The notes beneath the pieces are model-generated. The model did no database searches, was not told where the DNA came from, and saw only the letters and a list, made by a program, of their open reading frames with translations. Shown here piece after piece: positions 1-6,603 of a stretch of DNA of 11,654 nt. Both the position numbers and the translations under genes were made by a program. The stretch comes from Methanosarcinales archaeon (GTDB lineage Archaea; Halobacteriota; Methanosarcinia; Methanosarcinales; Methanogasteraceae). The stretch's first letter is position 1, and every line of letters begins with the position of its first letter. Where the stretch lies: NCBI GenBank assembly GCA_003661105.1, contig QMVM01000037.1, positions 1 to 11,654 of the forward strand, given 5' to 3'.

Positions 1-254
1 AGAAAAATAAAGTAGCATTTTTGGCAGGTAGACCCTCATATAAAAAGCTTGATAGAGGACAGTTATGCACATGAAGAAAGTTGAAATTTCAATATTTTAT
101 TTTTCGGTGACGACTAAACAAGTAGCATCATAGGTGAGGCGATACATGGGAAGAAACTACTGTTGGTGATATGATTCCAAGGTATTTTCGTTGAGATTCT
201 GCTTAAGTATATAAGTAGTCCGGTCAAAGTTAAAGATGGGCGATAAAAGAAAAG
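1..254. other. Leading non-coding stretch
   Basis: This AT-rich stretch lies before the first gene. One forward frame is open from the window edge to a TGA at 72-74 (about 23 codons) and could be the last residues of a gene entering from the left, but it is too short to identify. The octamer agtagcat occurs twice (12-19 and 121-128). Apart from the TATA box at 208-215 nothing else is recognisable. Confidence 0.4.
208..215 (+). promoter_or_regulatory. TATA box of the membrane protein/propeller operon
   Basis: TATATAAG here matches an archaeal TATA box. Its centre lies about 25 bases before position 237, the predicted transcription start, which leaves a leader of about 18 bases before the ATG at 255. 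Confidence 0.5.
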
Positions 255-686
255 ATGACAAAAATGAACGAAACAGAAGTAACAGCAAAAACGCGAAAGC
301 AGTGGCTATTTCCAACTTTAATCGCAACCATATCCACATTTTACGTATTAGGGTCCATAGCAAGAGCGGCTACAGGGGGCGCAGACAGTATGGATTGGTT
401 CATCCCGTGGAACATCGATGGCTGCTGGAGACTGGTTCTAATCTCCATGCCAGTCGTGATAATCATTGGCTATATGTCCCGGAGCTGGAAAGCGGGTATT
501 GCGGTTGCCTGTATGCTCTGGGCACTGACAATCTTCGAAACACTCTTCGATTTAGGATTTGGGTTTTACATAAGAAAACCTGAATCAATCGAACTTGCTG
601 TAAAGATTGCGTTTGCGCTCTGTTGTGCACTCGTTGGAGCACTGAGCGGATACGCAGGAGGCTTGACCGATGAAGACAAAGACTAA
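255..686 (+). CDS. Small four-helix membrane protein, unknown function
   Basis: A 143-residue protein not recognised as a named family. Four hydrophobic segments are visible at about residues 17-37, 57-74, 79-104 and 113-136. The N-terminus is polar and the C-terminus acidic (ending DEDKD). The ATG at 255 is taken as start; an alternative ATG at 264 would shorten it by three residues, and neither has a strong Shine-Dalgarno sequence. Its last 17 bases overlap the start of the propeller gene, whose ribosome binding site (AGGAGG, 656-661) lies inside this gene, so the two are probably co-transcribed and translationally coupled. The pairing suggests it may anchor or help export the propeller protein, but that is inference. 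Short integral membrane proteins of this type are rarely conserved. Confidence 0.75.
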   Translation: MTKMNETEVTAKTRKQWLFPTLIATISTFYVLGSIARAATGGADSMDWFIPWNIDGCWRLVLISMPVVIIIGYMSRSWKAGIAVACMLWALTIFETLFDLGFGFYIRKPESIELAVKIAFALCCALVGALSGYAGGLTDEDKD

Positions 687-2559
687 AAAGATTCTGACAA
701 TTGTTTTGCTGCTTGCAATCGCATCCAGCGTAACCATATTCGCTCTTGTGACGATGCAATCCCCTGTGAGGCAGGCGATCACGCAATCGGAACTGGACGA
801 TCTGATCGCAGCGTCCGGAGGGACAAGACTTACAACAAACCCGGGCCCGGACGAGGGTCCTATGTGGAGCCCGGACGGAACAAAGATATTCTTCGAAACA
901 CGACCCGACGTTGGTTCCGGACGCTACAGTTCGGAGTGTTACATTGCAGTCATGAATGCGGATGGAAGCGATGTAACGAGGCTGGCAAACGGCACAAATC
1001 CGGTGCTGCATTCTGGCAAGGTCTACTTCGAATATTATGACCCCGTATACACCGAGCTACTGGTAACTGAGGTAATGGACATGGATGGGGGCAATAGAAA
1101 AAAGCTTCTGTCTTTAAATGAGCGAACACATCTGTTTCAGGCGATAAGCCCTGATAGAACGAAAGTGTGTTATTGTACATACCATAGAACCGATTCATAC
1201 CTCGTGTGGTGGAAAAATGGAACTGTGACAAAGGAAAAGGGTGATTGGAACATCGATGGCGCTAAATACAACGATGCTCGGCATAGCGGGGAGATGCTCA
1301 TGGCAGGTCCGGAGATGCACTCAGACATCTGGGTGATGAACCTTGACGAGAGCAACAAGGTGAAACTCGCATCCGGGATTGAGAGCAGTAACTGCCCACC
1401 GCGACCAGAGTGGAGTCCTGATGGGAAGAAGATATTCTTCTTAAACCCTGTAATATCTCCTGAGACTCACATCGAAAATATCGACATATGGGTGGTGGCT
1501 GCAAATGGGGGGAGCAAGAAGCGACTAACAGACAATCCCGGCTACGATGCGGATCCGAAATTTAGTCCGGATGGGACAAAGATTACATATCTATCAGAAG
1601 ATCAGGACAACTTTGATATATGGATGATGAACCCAGATGGCAGCGGTAAAGAGCGGTTGACAGAAAGTCCAGGAGCTGATGCGGATATTGAGTGGAATCC
1701 TGATGGGCGGAGGGTTGCTTACATCTCGCGGTCATCGAATTGGTATTCATATAAAACAGAGCATGATTTCGAGAATACATCTGACATCTGGGTGATGAAC
1801 ATCGATGGAAGCGACAAAGAACGGTTGCTGAGTATTCCGTATCCGTATGGAGTGATAGATGACATCGAATGGAGTCCGGATGGCTCGAAGATGATCTTCG
1901 GATTTCAGCCGAATTATGGAAACGATGACATCTATGTGCTGGATGTGCCGGAAAAACCAGAATGTGCAGTAGATGCGATCGATCTATCCCCTCAAACCCC
2001 CGTACACCCACCAGAGACAGATAACTCAACTGAAGATTTTTTATTCTTTGAGGTCTGCATGCTTCCTCCGGAAGTGGGCGACCCTGACTGCCAATATCTG
2101 GTGGGGGCAAGTTTTCTGGATTTCCCTACATACTACTTCGACAAAAGTATCGGAAGTCTATATACCGGCATAGCTCCGGATCCGTATGATATTGAGTTCA
2201 ACGAAAGCTTAAGATTCATTATTGGAGAATGTGCCATAGGGCGCAAATCAGGTGAGTGGTCTCATCTTGAGCCTGTTTATGAGGTGCCCTACTCCTTTTA
2301 CTTAAGCTACTCGACAGACTTGAGTGCCGTAGGGAAAATCAGCGTGGTGAATGTCACCAGGACCGGTCTGCTTGTTATCCATCTCGATGATCAGAACATC
2401 AGATTAGCCCAGGGAGATGATTGGAGCAGGCAAGTCGGAGTATGTGGTGAGCAAATCCATATAACCAATCATGGATTTCTGGACAAGAGTACCAACAACA
2501 AAACTTCAAGAACACGATTGTCCGGTAGATTAGTCAGGACTCACGCACCGCATCTTTAA
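670..2559 (+). CDS. Exported TolB-like beta-propeller (PD40 repeat) protein
   Basis: A 629-residue protein with an N-terminal hydrophobic segment (about residues 7-28, after a Lys-rich start) that acts as signal peptide or membrane anchor. Residues about 50-435 carry six WSPDG-type PD40 motifs: WSPDG at 66, ISPDR at 159, WSPDG at 248, FSPDG at 298, WNPDG at 342 and WSPDG at 401. Several are followed by a DIWVMN-type strand, which fits a six-blade propeller as in TolB. The second motif is degenerate (R for G). The final 190 or so residues (from about 437) are not propeller and are not recognised; the last 30 are basic and polar, unlike the rest. ATG at 670 has AGGAGG at 656-661, spacing 8. The protein is probably extracytoplasmic and binds ligands or proteins. 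It lacks the peptidase catalytic domain seen in related DPP-IV-like proteins. Confidence 0.85.
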   Translation: MKTKTKKILTIVLLLAIASSVTIFALVTMQSPVRQAITQSELDDLIAASGGTRLTTNPGPDEGPMWSPDGTKIFFETRPDVGSGRYSSECYIAVMNADGSDVTRLANGTNPVLHSGKVYFEYYDPVYTELLVTEVMDMDGGNRKKLLSLNERTHLFQAISPDRTKVCYCTYHRTDSYLVWWKNGTVTKEKGDWNIDGAKYNDARHSGEMLMAGPEMHSDIWVMNLDESNKVKLASGIESSNCPPRPEWSPDGKKIFFLNPVISPETHIENIDIWVVAANGGSKKRLTDNPGYDADPKFSPDGTKITYLSEDQDNFDIWMMNPDGSGKERLTESPGADADIEWNPDGRRVAYISRSSNWYSYKTEHDFENTSDIWVMNIDGSDKERLLSIPYPYGVIDDIEWSPDGSKMIFGFQPNYGNDDIYVLDVPEKPECAVDAIDLSPQTPVHPPETDNSTEDFLFFEVCMLPPEVGDPDCQYLVGASFLDFPTYYFDKSIGSLYTGIAPDPYDIEFNESLRFIIGECAIGRKSGEWSHLEPVYEVPYSFYLSYSTDLSAVGKISVVNVTRTGLLVIHLDDQNIRLAQGDDWSRQVGVCGEQIHITNHGFLDKSTNNKTSRTRLSGRLVRTHAPHL

Positions 2560-2606
2560 CACAGTATAAAATCCCTGCCTCACCTGATGGCACCGAACTT
2601 TCCAGA

Positions 2607-3746
2607 CTACTTCTCGATGATCGTCTCATCGATCTTCATGCCGAAGTGCCGCGCCGAATCCTCAAAATGGACAAGCACCTCGTCGCCGGCCTTGAGGTTT
2701 GCGATCGATATTGGACGCTCATCCGCGCCTACTAGTTTTATCGTCTCGGCGTTCTGCAAGATCGTTGTTATCATGTTCCCATCGACTTCAGCCTTGACAA
2801 GCGTCAGGGGTCGCTTCTCGATCTTAACTCTCCCGACGATCCCGTCCCTCTGCTCGCCTCGCGCATTCACGATGACCACGCCATCGCCAGCAGAGAGTTC
2901 TGATAGGTACTGCGTCTTCTCGCCGACCTTCGCATAAGCATGTACTGCGCCCGCATTGACTCTGAATGGGCGGGACGCAACATACGGGCTGTCCTCTGCC
3001 TCGGATTGTATCAGGAAGAGTCCGTTTGACTGCGATCCGACAAGCATTCCCTCTCCGACCGACATCAGCGAGCATGTGTCTACACAGACCCGGTCGCCCA
3101 TACCCCTGGGTTCGACCACGGTTACCCGCGCAACCTGAAGTGGTACCGTTGGAATGCCTGAGCGCTCCACAACGCCAACGATGCGCTTGATCTCTGAGGG
3201 GTCATCGGTATCTATGAGAACGCCGTCCGCGCCATGCTCAAGCGTCTCGATCGCGAGTTTCGCCTCATCAGCTTCCTGAACTCCGGCTATGATCAAAACA
3301 TTTTCATCAAAGAGTCCTGCGATCATGTTTTCAAGCGGGATAACCTTCCAGTCAGTCCCTATGACAATCAGATAATCACAGATCTTGCCGAGTTCAACCG
3401 CGAACTGTTCGTACTTCTTGTCGCGGATGACCACGTATCCGGCAACCGTCTTTCCTTCGGAAGCCAACTTTTCTGCCGTGATAATATCCATCGATCCGGT
3501 TAAATCGGTTGGAAGTGGCTGCGTTCCATCGCCTTCCCCGTTTATGCCGACCACCACAATATCAGGCATGACCTCTCCTGCGACAGGGGATGCCACCAGG
3601 ATATCGCCAAGTTCCCGCACCTTCCCGACACTATCAACTGACGCGAGCACGCATTCCACACCAGACTCAAGACTGGTGGTAATTCTCTGCTTCTGTGCAT
3701 CCCAATTACCAGTGTCTGCTTTAATCCATGCGGTCTTTGTACTCAT
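2607..3746 (-). CDS. aroB': 3-dehydroquinate synthase type II (AroB')
   Basis: A 379-residue archaeal 3-dehydroquinate synthase (family PF01959). It uses NAD+ for oxidative deamination and cyclisation of 2-amino-3,7-dideoxy-D-threo-hept-6-ulosonate to 3-dehydroquinate, the archaeal entry to the shikimate pathway. Conserved blocks seen are TDWKVIPLEN (131-140), GMGDRVCVDTCSLM (215-228), GEGMLVGS (231-238) and SRPFRVNAGAVHAY (258-271). Its length and N-terminus (MSTKTAWIKAD) fit the family. The frame stays open upstream into the tRNA gene, but family alignment and the tRNA place the start at 3746. There is no Shine-Dalgarno sequence: only two bases separate the ATG from the tRNA 3' end, so translation is probably leaderless after tRNA processing. 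The partner enzyme AroA' is not in the window. The stop is TAG. Confidence 0.96.
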   Translation of the reverse strand: MSTKTAWIKADTGNWDAQKQRITTSLESGVECVLASVDSVGKVRELGDILVASPVAGEVMPDIVVVGINGEGDGTQPLPTDLTGSMDIITAEKLASEGKTVAGYVVIRDKKYEQFAVELGKICDYLIVIGTDWKVIPLENMIAGLFDENVLIIAGVQEADEAKLAIETLEHGADGVLIDTDDPSEIKRIVGVVERSGIPTVPLQVARVTVVEPRGMGDRVCVDTCSLMSVGEGMLVGSQSNGLFLIQSEAEDSPYVASRPFRVNAGAVHAYAKVGEKTQYLSELSAGDGVVIVNARGEQRDGIVGRVKIEKRPLTLVKAEVDGNMITTILQNAETIKLVGADERPISIANLKAGDEVLVHFEDSARHFGMKIDETIIEK

Positions 3747-3748
3747 GA

Positions 3749-3821
3749 TGGACCCGCTGGGACTCGAACCCAGGGCCTTCGCCTTGCAAAGGCGACGATC
3801 TTCCAACTGATCTACGAGCCC
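3749..3821 (-). tRNA. tRNA-Ala (anticodon UGC)
   Basis: A 73-base cloverleaf reads cleanly on the reverse strand. The acceptor stem pairs GGGCTCG with CGGGTCC and includes the G3:U70 pair that marks alanine tRNAs. The D stem is GATC/GATC, the anticodon stem TCGCC/GGCGA with loop TTTGCAA (anticodon TGC), and the T arm is CTGGG-TTCGAGT-CCCAG. The discriminator base is A (3749). CCA is not encoded and no intron is present. The 3' end lies two bases before the aroB' start codon. Confidence 0.97.
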
Positions 3822-3848
3822 GTGCCATCATACTATGATGTGCATTGA

Positions 3849-3854
3849 TTTAAA
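3849..3854 (-). promoter_or_regulatory. TATA box for tRNA-Ala/aroB'
   Basis: TTTAAA preceded on the reverse strand by ACC (BRE-like) is centred about 30 bases upstream of the tRNA 5' end, predicting a start near 3826. No promoter can fit between the tRNA and aroB' (two bases), so this one probably serves both. Confidence 0.6.
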
Positions 3855-3884
3855 GGTATCTGGACTCAGGGGTTGCCAACTTCT

Positions 3885-3986
3885 ATGGTGTTAGTCAAAA
3901 CCCTTCCCGATTATCGGCATGGGTTCGAGCGGGTGAATGATGAGAGGGAGTGCGAGGGGTGTGGGTATCGGTTGTATTGTGGGTGA
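3885..3986 (+). pseudogene. Possible Cas4/RecB-like C-terminal relic
   Basis: A 33-codon reading frame ends in ECEGCGYRLYCG and a TGA. The spacing C-x2-C-x-Y-R-x2-C matches the C-terminal iron-sulfur cysteines of Cas4-type PD-(D/E)XK nucleases. Nothing upstream resembles the nuclease core, because a stop at 3846-3848 closes the frame and the tRNA gene lies beyond it. It could be a decayed gene end or a chance frame. The reverse-strand frame over the same stretch is His/Thr/Pro-rich and does not look like a protein. Confidence 0.25.
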
Positions 3987-4159
3987 ATTTGGGGTGAGCC
4001 GGTTTGTTGTTCGGGTCACAGGTCTGCTGCCCCCGGCTCGAATATCCGAAAAAAATCAGAGTTGTGGCATAACGCCGTGTCAAGTTGACAGCCATATCAA
4101 ACAGAATGTTTAATGTACCATGTTGATGATATTATAAATAGTGGATATAAGGAGGTTGA

Positions 4160-4500
4160 TGCATTATTAAAGCAGTTACCATAACATTCGAAAAGCGTTT
4201 GGAGCTACTGAAAGAAAAAGTGCAGGAGGACGATTTTTTGACTGCGAAAGGTCTTGGTAACGAAGTGCCATTCCGGATATTTGATTATCCACCTGAAAAA
4301 GAGTTGCTCGTCAGACAGACGATCGATAGGATAGCTTCCAATCTCAATGATACGCCAGTGAATATTCTTGTAATCGACTTATACGAGATGTGCCTCAAAC
4401 TTTTAGAAGATAAACTGTATGTGGAAAAAATCATGAAATTCTAAGAAGAAAAAGGTTCTGAAGAATTGTTAAACAAGCTCAATATCTTATCAAAACATGA
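4160..4500 (+). pseudogene. brxB: Broken brxB (BREX defence, DUF1788)
   Basis: The open frame from 4160 encodes an N-terminal BrxB/DUF1788 segment. The family block GLGNEVPFRIFDYPPEKE and the downstream IDLYEMCLKLLED are plain. BrxB is a core protein of BREX phage-defence systems. The frame is interrupted by TAA at 4442-4444, and family-like sequence continues in the same frame after it (EEKGSEELLNKL), so this is an in-frame nonsense mutation. Similarity fades after about 4500, leaving roughly 90-110 codons; the rest of the gene is absent. The start is also damaged or unusual: GGAGGT at 4151-4156 precedes ATT at 4163 in frame, while the nearby ATG (4159) is out of frame by one base. A separate 23-codon frame (4113-4184) runs into it and could be its frameshifted N-terminus. 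No other brx or pgl gene is present. Confidence 0.75.
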
Positions 4501-4818
4501 AACTTCAGTACCCCCTCCAAATCAGAGGGTGACTCGAAGAAGTGGGTGTATCCTGAATCCTTGATGGTGATGTTAGTATTGTTATCTGACAAGCAATGAA
4601 TCGCTATACCAATTGTTTTATCACATTATCCCATTCGATAGAATACTATATATAGTAGGAGAGTAAAAATCGTCTCATAAATTTATCAGCACCAGATGGT
4701 GTGACAGTTCCCCAGAGACCTGGTTTCGCAAAACTCATCCCATCTCGATCGATCCAACGATTATCGCGCGGATCATTCGGAGTTCACCCGGTCATAAGAA
4801 TAATGCGAGCACGCCAAT
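4501..4818. other. Gap with coding-like debris and a TATA palindrome
   Basis: There is no intact gene here. On the plus strand about 4505-4594 reads like protein (…KKWVYPESLMVMLVLL…) up to a TGA at 4592-4594, faintly like the N-terminal part of some DDE transposases. On the minus strand 4479-4625 is open for 48 codons without an ATG or GTG start. A perfect 14-base palindrome, TACTATATATAGTA, lies at 4644-4657. None of these has enough support to be called a gene; decayed sequence is the best description. Confidence 0.4.
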
Positions 4819-5120
4819 GGTTGCCACCCGCCCGCAATCCAGTGGTTCGGAAACCCGCCTCCTCTCCGCGATCCTACAAGCGATGAAGCGTCTGCGGTGA
4901 TGTCCGCTCCCTTCCGGGCCTAAACCGTTTTCCGCAACAGAGATAGCAAACCTGCCCTCCGGCAGACTCCACTACCAACGCCATCCCCGCAGGACGGAGA
5001 TTCATTGTTGGGCATCCGATCTTAAATAGCGTTTGGCATGTCTTCCATTGGCTTCGCCCCCCGCATATCGGCGGTTTCGGGTGATAGGTGACGCCGGGTT
5101 ACCCGGGCTAGCCCGCAACC
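4819..5120 (-). ncRNA. Archaeal signal recognition particle (7S) RNA
   Basis: On the reverse strand the ends pair as GGTTGC (5115-5120) with GCAACC (4819-4824), giving about 302 bases, the usual archaeal SRP RNA length. The 5' domain has the conserved stretch near 5057-5082 (ACCCGAAACCGCC then GATATGCGGGGGG). Helix 8, the SRP54 binding site, is clear: GGCCCGGAAGGGAGC at 4906-4920, with its GGAA tetraloop and symmetric loop, closed by GCGG/CCGC. The RNA scaffolds SRP19 and SRP54 for co-translational targeting of membrane and secreted proteins. The ends are inferred from terminal pairing and from the TATA box, which predicts a start near 5120. No clear T-rich terminator lies directly downstream. 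Confidence 0.93.
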
Positions 5121-5140
5121 AGTTATTGCATGGATGATAC

Positions 5141-5148
5141 TAATAAGG
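5141..5148 (-). promoter_or_regulatory. TATA box of SRP RNA
   Basis: On the reverse strand ACC is followed by TTATTA, centred about 25 bases before the first base of the terminal helix (5120). It abuts the stop codon of the HTH gene (5149-5151), so read-through from that gene would run straight into the SRP RNA. Confidence 0.65.
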
Positions 5149-5580
5149 TTATCCGTTCACCGGTATGTCTGGCGCACCATAAGTCTCATGCCAGTCGAGC
5201 ACCTGCCGGTATGTGCGTATCGTGGACTTGCCTGCGCCGAACATCGCTGCGATCTCGGCATCGGTCTTGCCTCCATCGACCGCACTGATGAACTCGTTGA
5301 TGTCAAATGGCGTCTCAAAATCCCGCCACCTGAACAGACCGCACTTGATCCTTACTCGCTCTACATTGCGCATCTTCTTCCGGTCACCAAGCGATACTGC
5401 GATTTCGCTATCACTATAGCCCTCATGATACATTTTAAAGACGGTCACCATCTCATCAAGCGTCAGTGTCGTCTTTATGCTAAGCGCCTTGACGGCATCC
5501 TGGATCTCTTGATCACTGGCATCACTCCCCGACCCAAGTGCGATCATCCCTTCGATGGGTTTGTCATCAATCTCTATCAT
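5149..5580 (-). CDS. Double helix-turn-helix regulator, Cmi4-like
   Basis: A 143-residue protein with two helix-turn-helix-like segments: one about residues 41-80 (HEGYSDSEIAVSLGDRKKM then VERVRIKCGLF) and one about 94-130 (GGKTDAEIAAMFGAGKSTI then RTYRQVLDW). The two-module order resembles the archaeal family annotated 'conditioned medium-induced protein 4'; this assignment is from memory of the family pattern and is only moderately sure. ATG at 5580 is chosen because AAGGAG lies six bases upstream; an in-frame ATG at 5619 lacks such a site. It lies directly upstream of and on the same strand as SRP RNA. A role as DNA-binding transcription regulator is likely, targets unknown. Confidence 0.8.
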   Translation of the reverse strand: MIEIDDKPIEGMIALGSGSDASDQEIQDAVKALSIKTTLTLDEMVTVFKMYHEGYSDSEIAVSLGDRKKMRNVERVRIKCGLFRWRDFETPFDINEFISAVDGGKTDAEIAAMFGAGKSTIRTYRQVLDWHETYGAPDIPVNG

Positions 5581-5790
5581 TGTTTTCTCCTTGTTTGTCC
5601 TTAATGGTTGGGCTATCATATCTTTTTCTGGCAGGCGGCATAACTCTTTCCAGTGTCATGTTCCTGTGATTGGGTGCAGAGGCGGCAAAAAGAGTAGGAT
5701 TACCTCACACATCATGTAGCAACACCGTGCAAACACATGCAGCAGAATTCGTCGAAACGTTTATCCGATCTCTCCTAAAATCAGAGATGA
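5581..5790. promoter_or_regulatory. Divergent promoter region, HTH gene and pdxT
   Basis: This 210-base gap separates the divergent HTH gene and pdxT. The reverse-strand ribosome site AAGGAG for the HTH gene lies just left of 5593. A TATA-like TTTAT at 5760-5764 is about 26 bases before 5788, so pdxT is probably transcribed from within a few bases of its ATG and translated leaderless. No clear TATA box was seen for the HTH gene. Confidence 0.45.
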
Positions 5791-6381
5791 ATGAAGATCG
5801 GTGTCATTGCGATTCAGGGAAATGTTGCAGAGCACGTGAATGCGCTGGAACGCACGCTTGCCGAGCGAAACGACCGTGGCGAGATCGTCCTGATACGGCA
5901 GAGCGGACTCGTCCCTGATTGCGACGCCATCGTGCTTCCGGGAGGGGAGAGCACCACGCTTGCGCGGCTTATGTGGAAGGAAGACATCGCCGAAGAGATC
6001 CAAAACGCAGCCGCTTTGGGTGTGCCGATACTTGGCACCTGTGCGGGTCTCGTGCTCCTTGCGAAGCATGGAGATTGCCAGACAACAAGAACAAAACAGC
6101 GATTGCTCGGCATAATGGATATTGAAGTCAGAAGAAACGCGTACGGGCGTCAGCACGAGTCATTCGAGACGTTACTTGACATTCCGCCTATAGGGGGGGC
6201 GTTTCCAGCTGTCTTTATCCGTGCGCCTGCGATCGTGCGGTGCGGGGATGACGTAACCCCACTCGCGAGGTTTGGAGAGTGTATCGTTGCCGCGCAGCAG
6301 GGCAACGTGCTTGCGCTTGCATTCCACCCCGAGATGGTGGCAGATACGCGGCTGCACCATTACTTTGTGGATCTGATTTAG
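5791..6381 (+). CDS. pdxT: Pyridoxal 5'-phosphate synthase glutaminase subunit PdxT
   Basis: A 196-residue class I glutamine amidotransferase of the PdxT/SNO family. It hydrolyses glutamine and channels ammonia to PdxS, which makes PLP from ribose 5-phosphate and glyceraldehyde 3-phosphate. Visible motifs are the N-terminal KIGVIAIQGNVAEH, the oxyanion segment GGESTT (51-56), the nucleophile Cys84 in GTCAGL, the family-typical RRNAYGRQ (114-121), and the His179/Glu181 pair in FHPEM. Length is normal. The ATG at 5791 fits the family N-terminus; an ATG at 5787 is out of frame. There is no Shine-Dalgarno sequence and a TATA-like element lies about 28 bases upstream, so leaderless translation is likely. 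pdxS is not in the window. It stops with TAG. Confidence 0.97.
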   Translation: MKIGVIAIQGNVAEHVNALERTLAERNDRGEIVLIRQSGLVPDCDAIVLPGGESTTLARLMWKEDIAEEIQNAAALGVPILGTCAGLVLLAKHGDCQTTRTKQRLLGIMDIEVRRNAYGRQHESFETLLDIPPIGGAFPAVFIRAPAIVRCGDDVTPLARFGECIVAAQQGNVLALAFHPEMVADTRLHHYFVDLI

Positions 6382-6400
6382 AATCCGCCCGGAACGTGTA

Positions 6401-6418
6401 CACACCATATATTGTGTG
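6401..6418. repeat. Imperfect 18-base palindrome after pdxT
   Basis: CACACCATATATTGTGTG is symmetric except for one base pair. It starts 20 bases after the pdxT stop codon and could be a hairpin or a binding site. Confidence 0.35.
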
Positions 6419-6472
6419 GAGTCTCTAAACGGATTCAACGGCACAAACAACATATAATCTGTGTTCATCTTC

Positions 6473-6512
6473 GTTAATCTGTGGCTAATATTGTTTTTAG
6501 CCACAGACTAAC
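6473..6512. repeat. Strong hairpin, dispersed 'ctgtggctaa' repeat type
   Basis: Arms GTTAATCTGTGGCTAA (6473-6488) and TTAGCCACAGACTAAC (6497-6512) pair over 16 positions with one G:U wobble around an 8-base loop. It lies between the convergent pdxT and DUF116 genes, so it may end transcription from both sides. The wording (taatctgtggctaa, atctgtgttcatc) resembles short dispersed intergenic repeats seen in many prokaryotic genomes. Whether it recurs in this genome cannot be seen from one window. Confidence 0.6.
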
Positions 6513-6603
6513 GCTGATTACACCAGTTTCATCAATCTAATTGCTTCCGTGTTCCGTGTTGATTTACCACAACCCGACTGAACAGCTTCCAAAACGTCAT
6601 GCT

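Noticed and set aside
463..1011. 182-codon reverse-strand frame opposite the propeller and membrane genes
   Set aside because: Cys/Arg-rich antisense shadow of two clearly coding genes.
3747..3806. N-terminal extension of aroB' into the tRNA
   Set aside because: The added 20 residues are translated tRNA sequence and the family N-terminus begins at the ATG at 3746.
3895..4095. 66-codon reverse-strand frame upstream of tRNA-Ala
   Set aside because: Low-complexity Thr/His/Pro composition, no ribosome site or family resemblance; it overlaps the Cas4-like relic frame.
4701..4886. 61-codon forward frame
   Set aside because: Its right half is antisense to the SRP RNA, its composition is Arg/Pro-rich, and no start signal was found.
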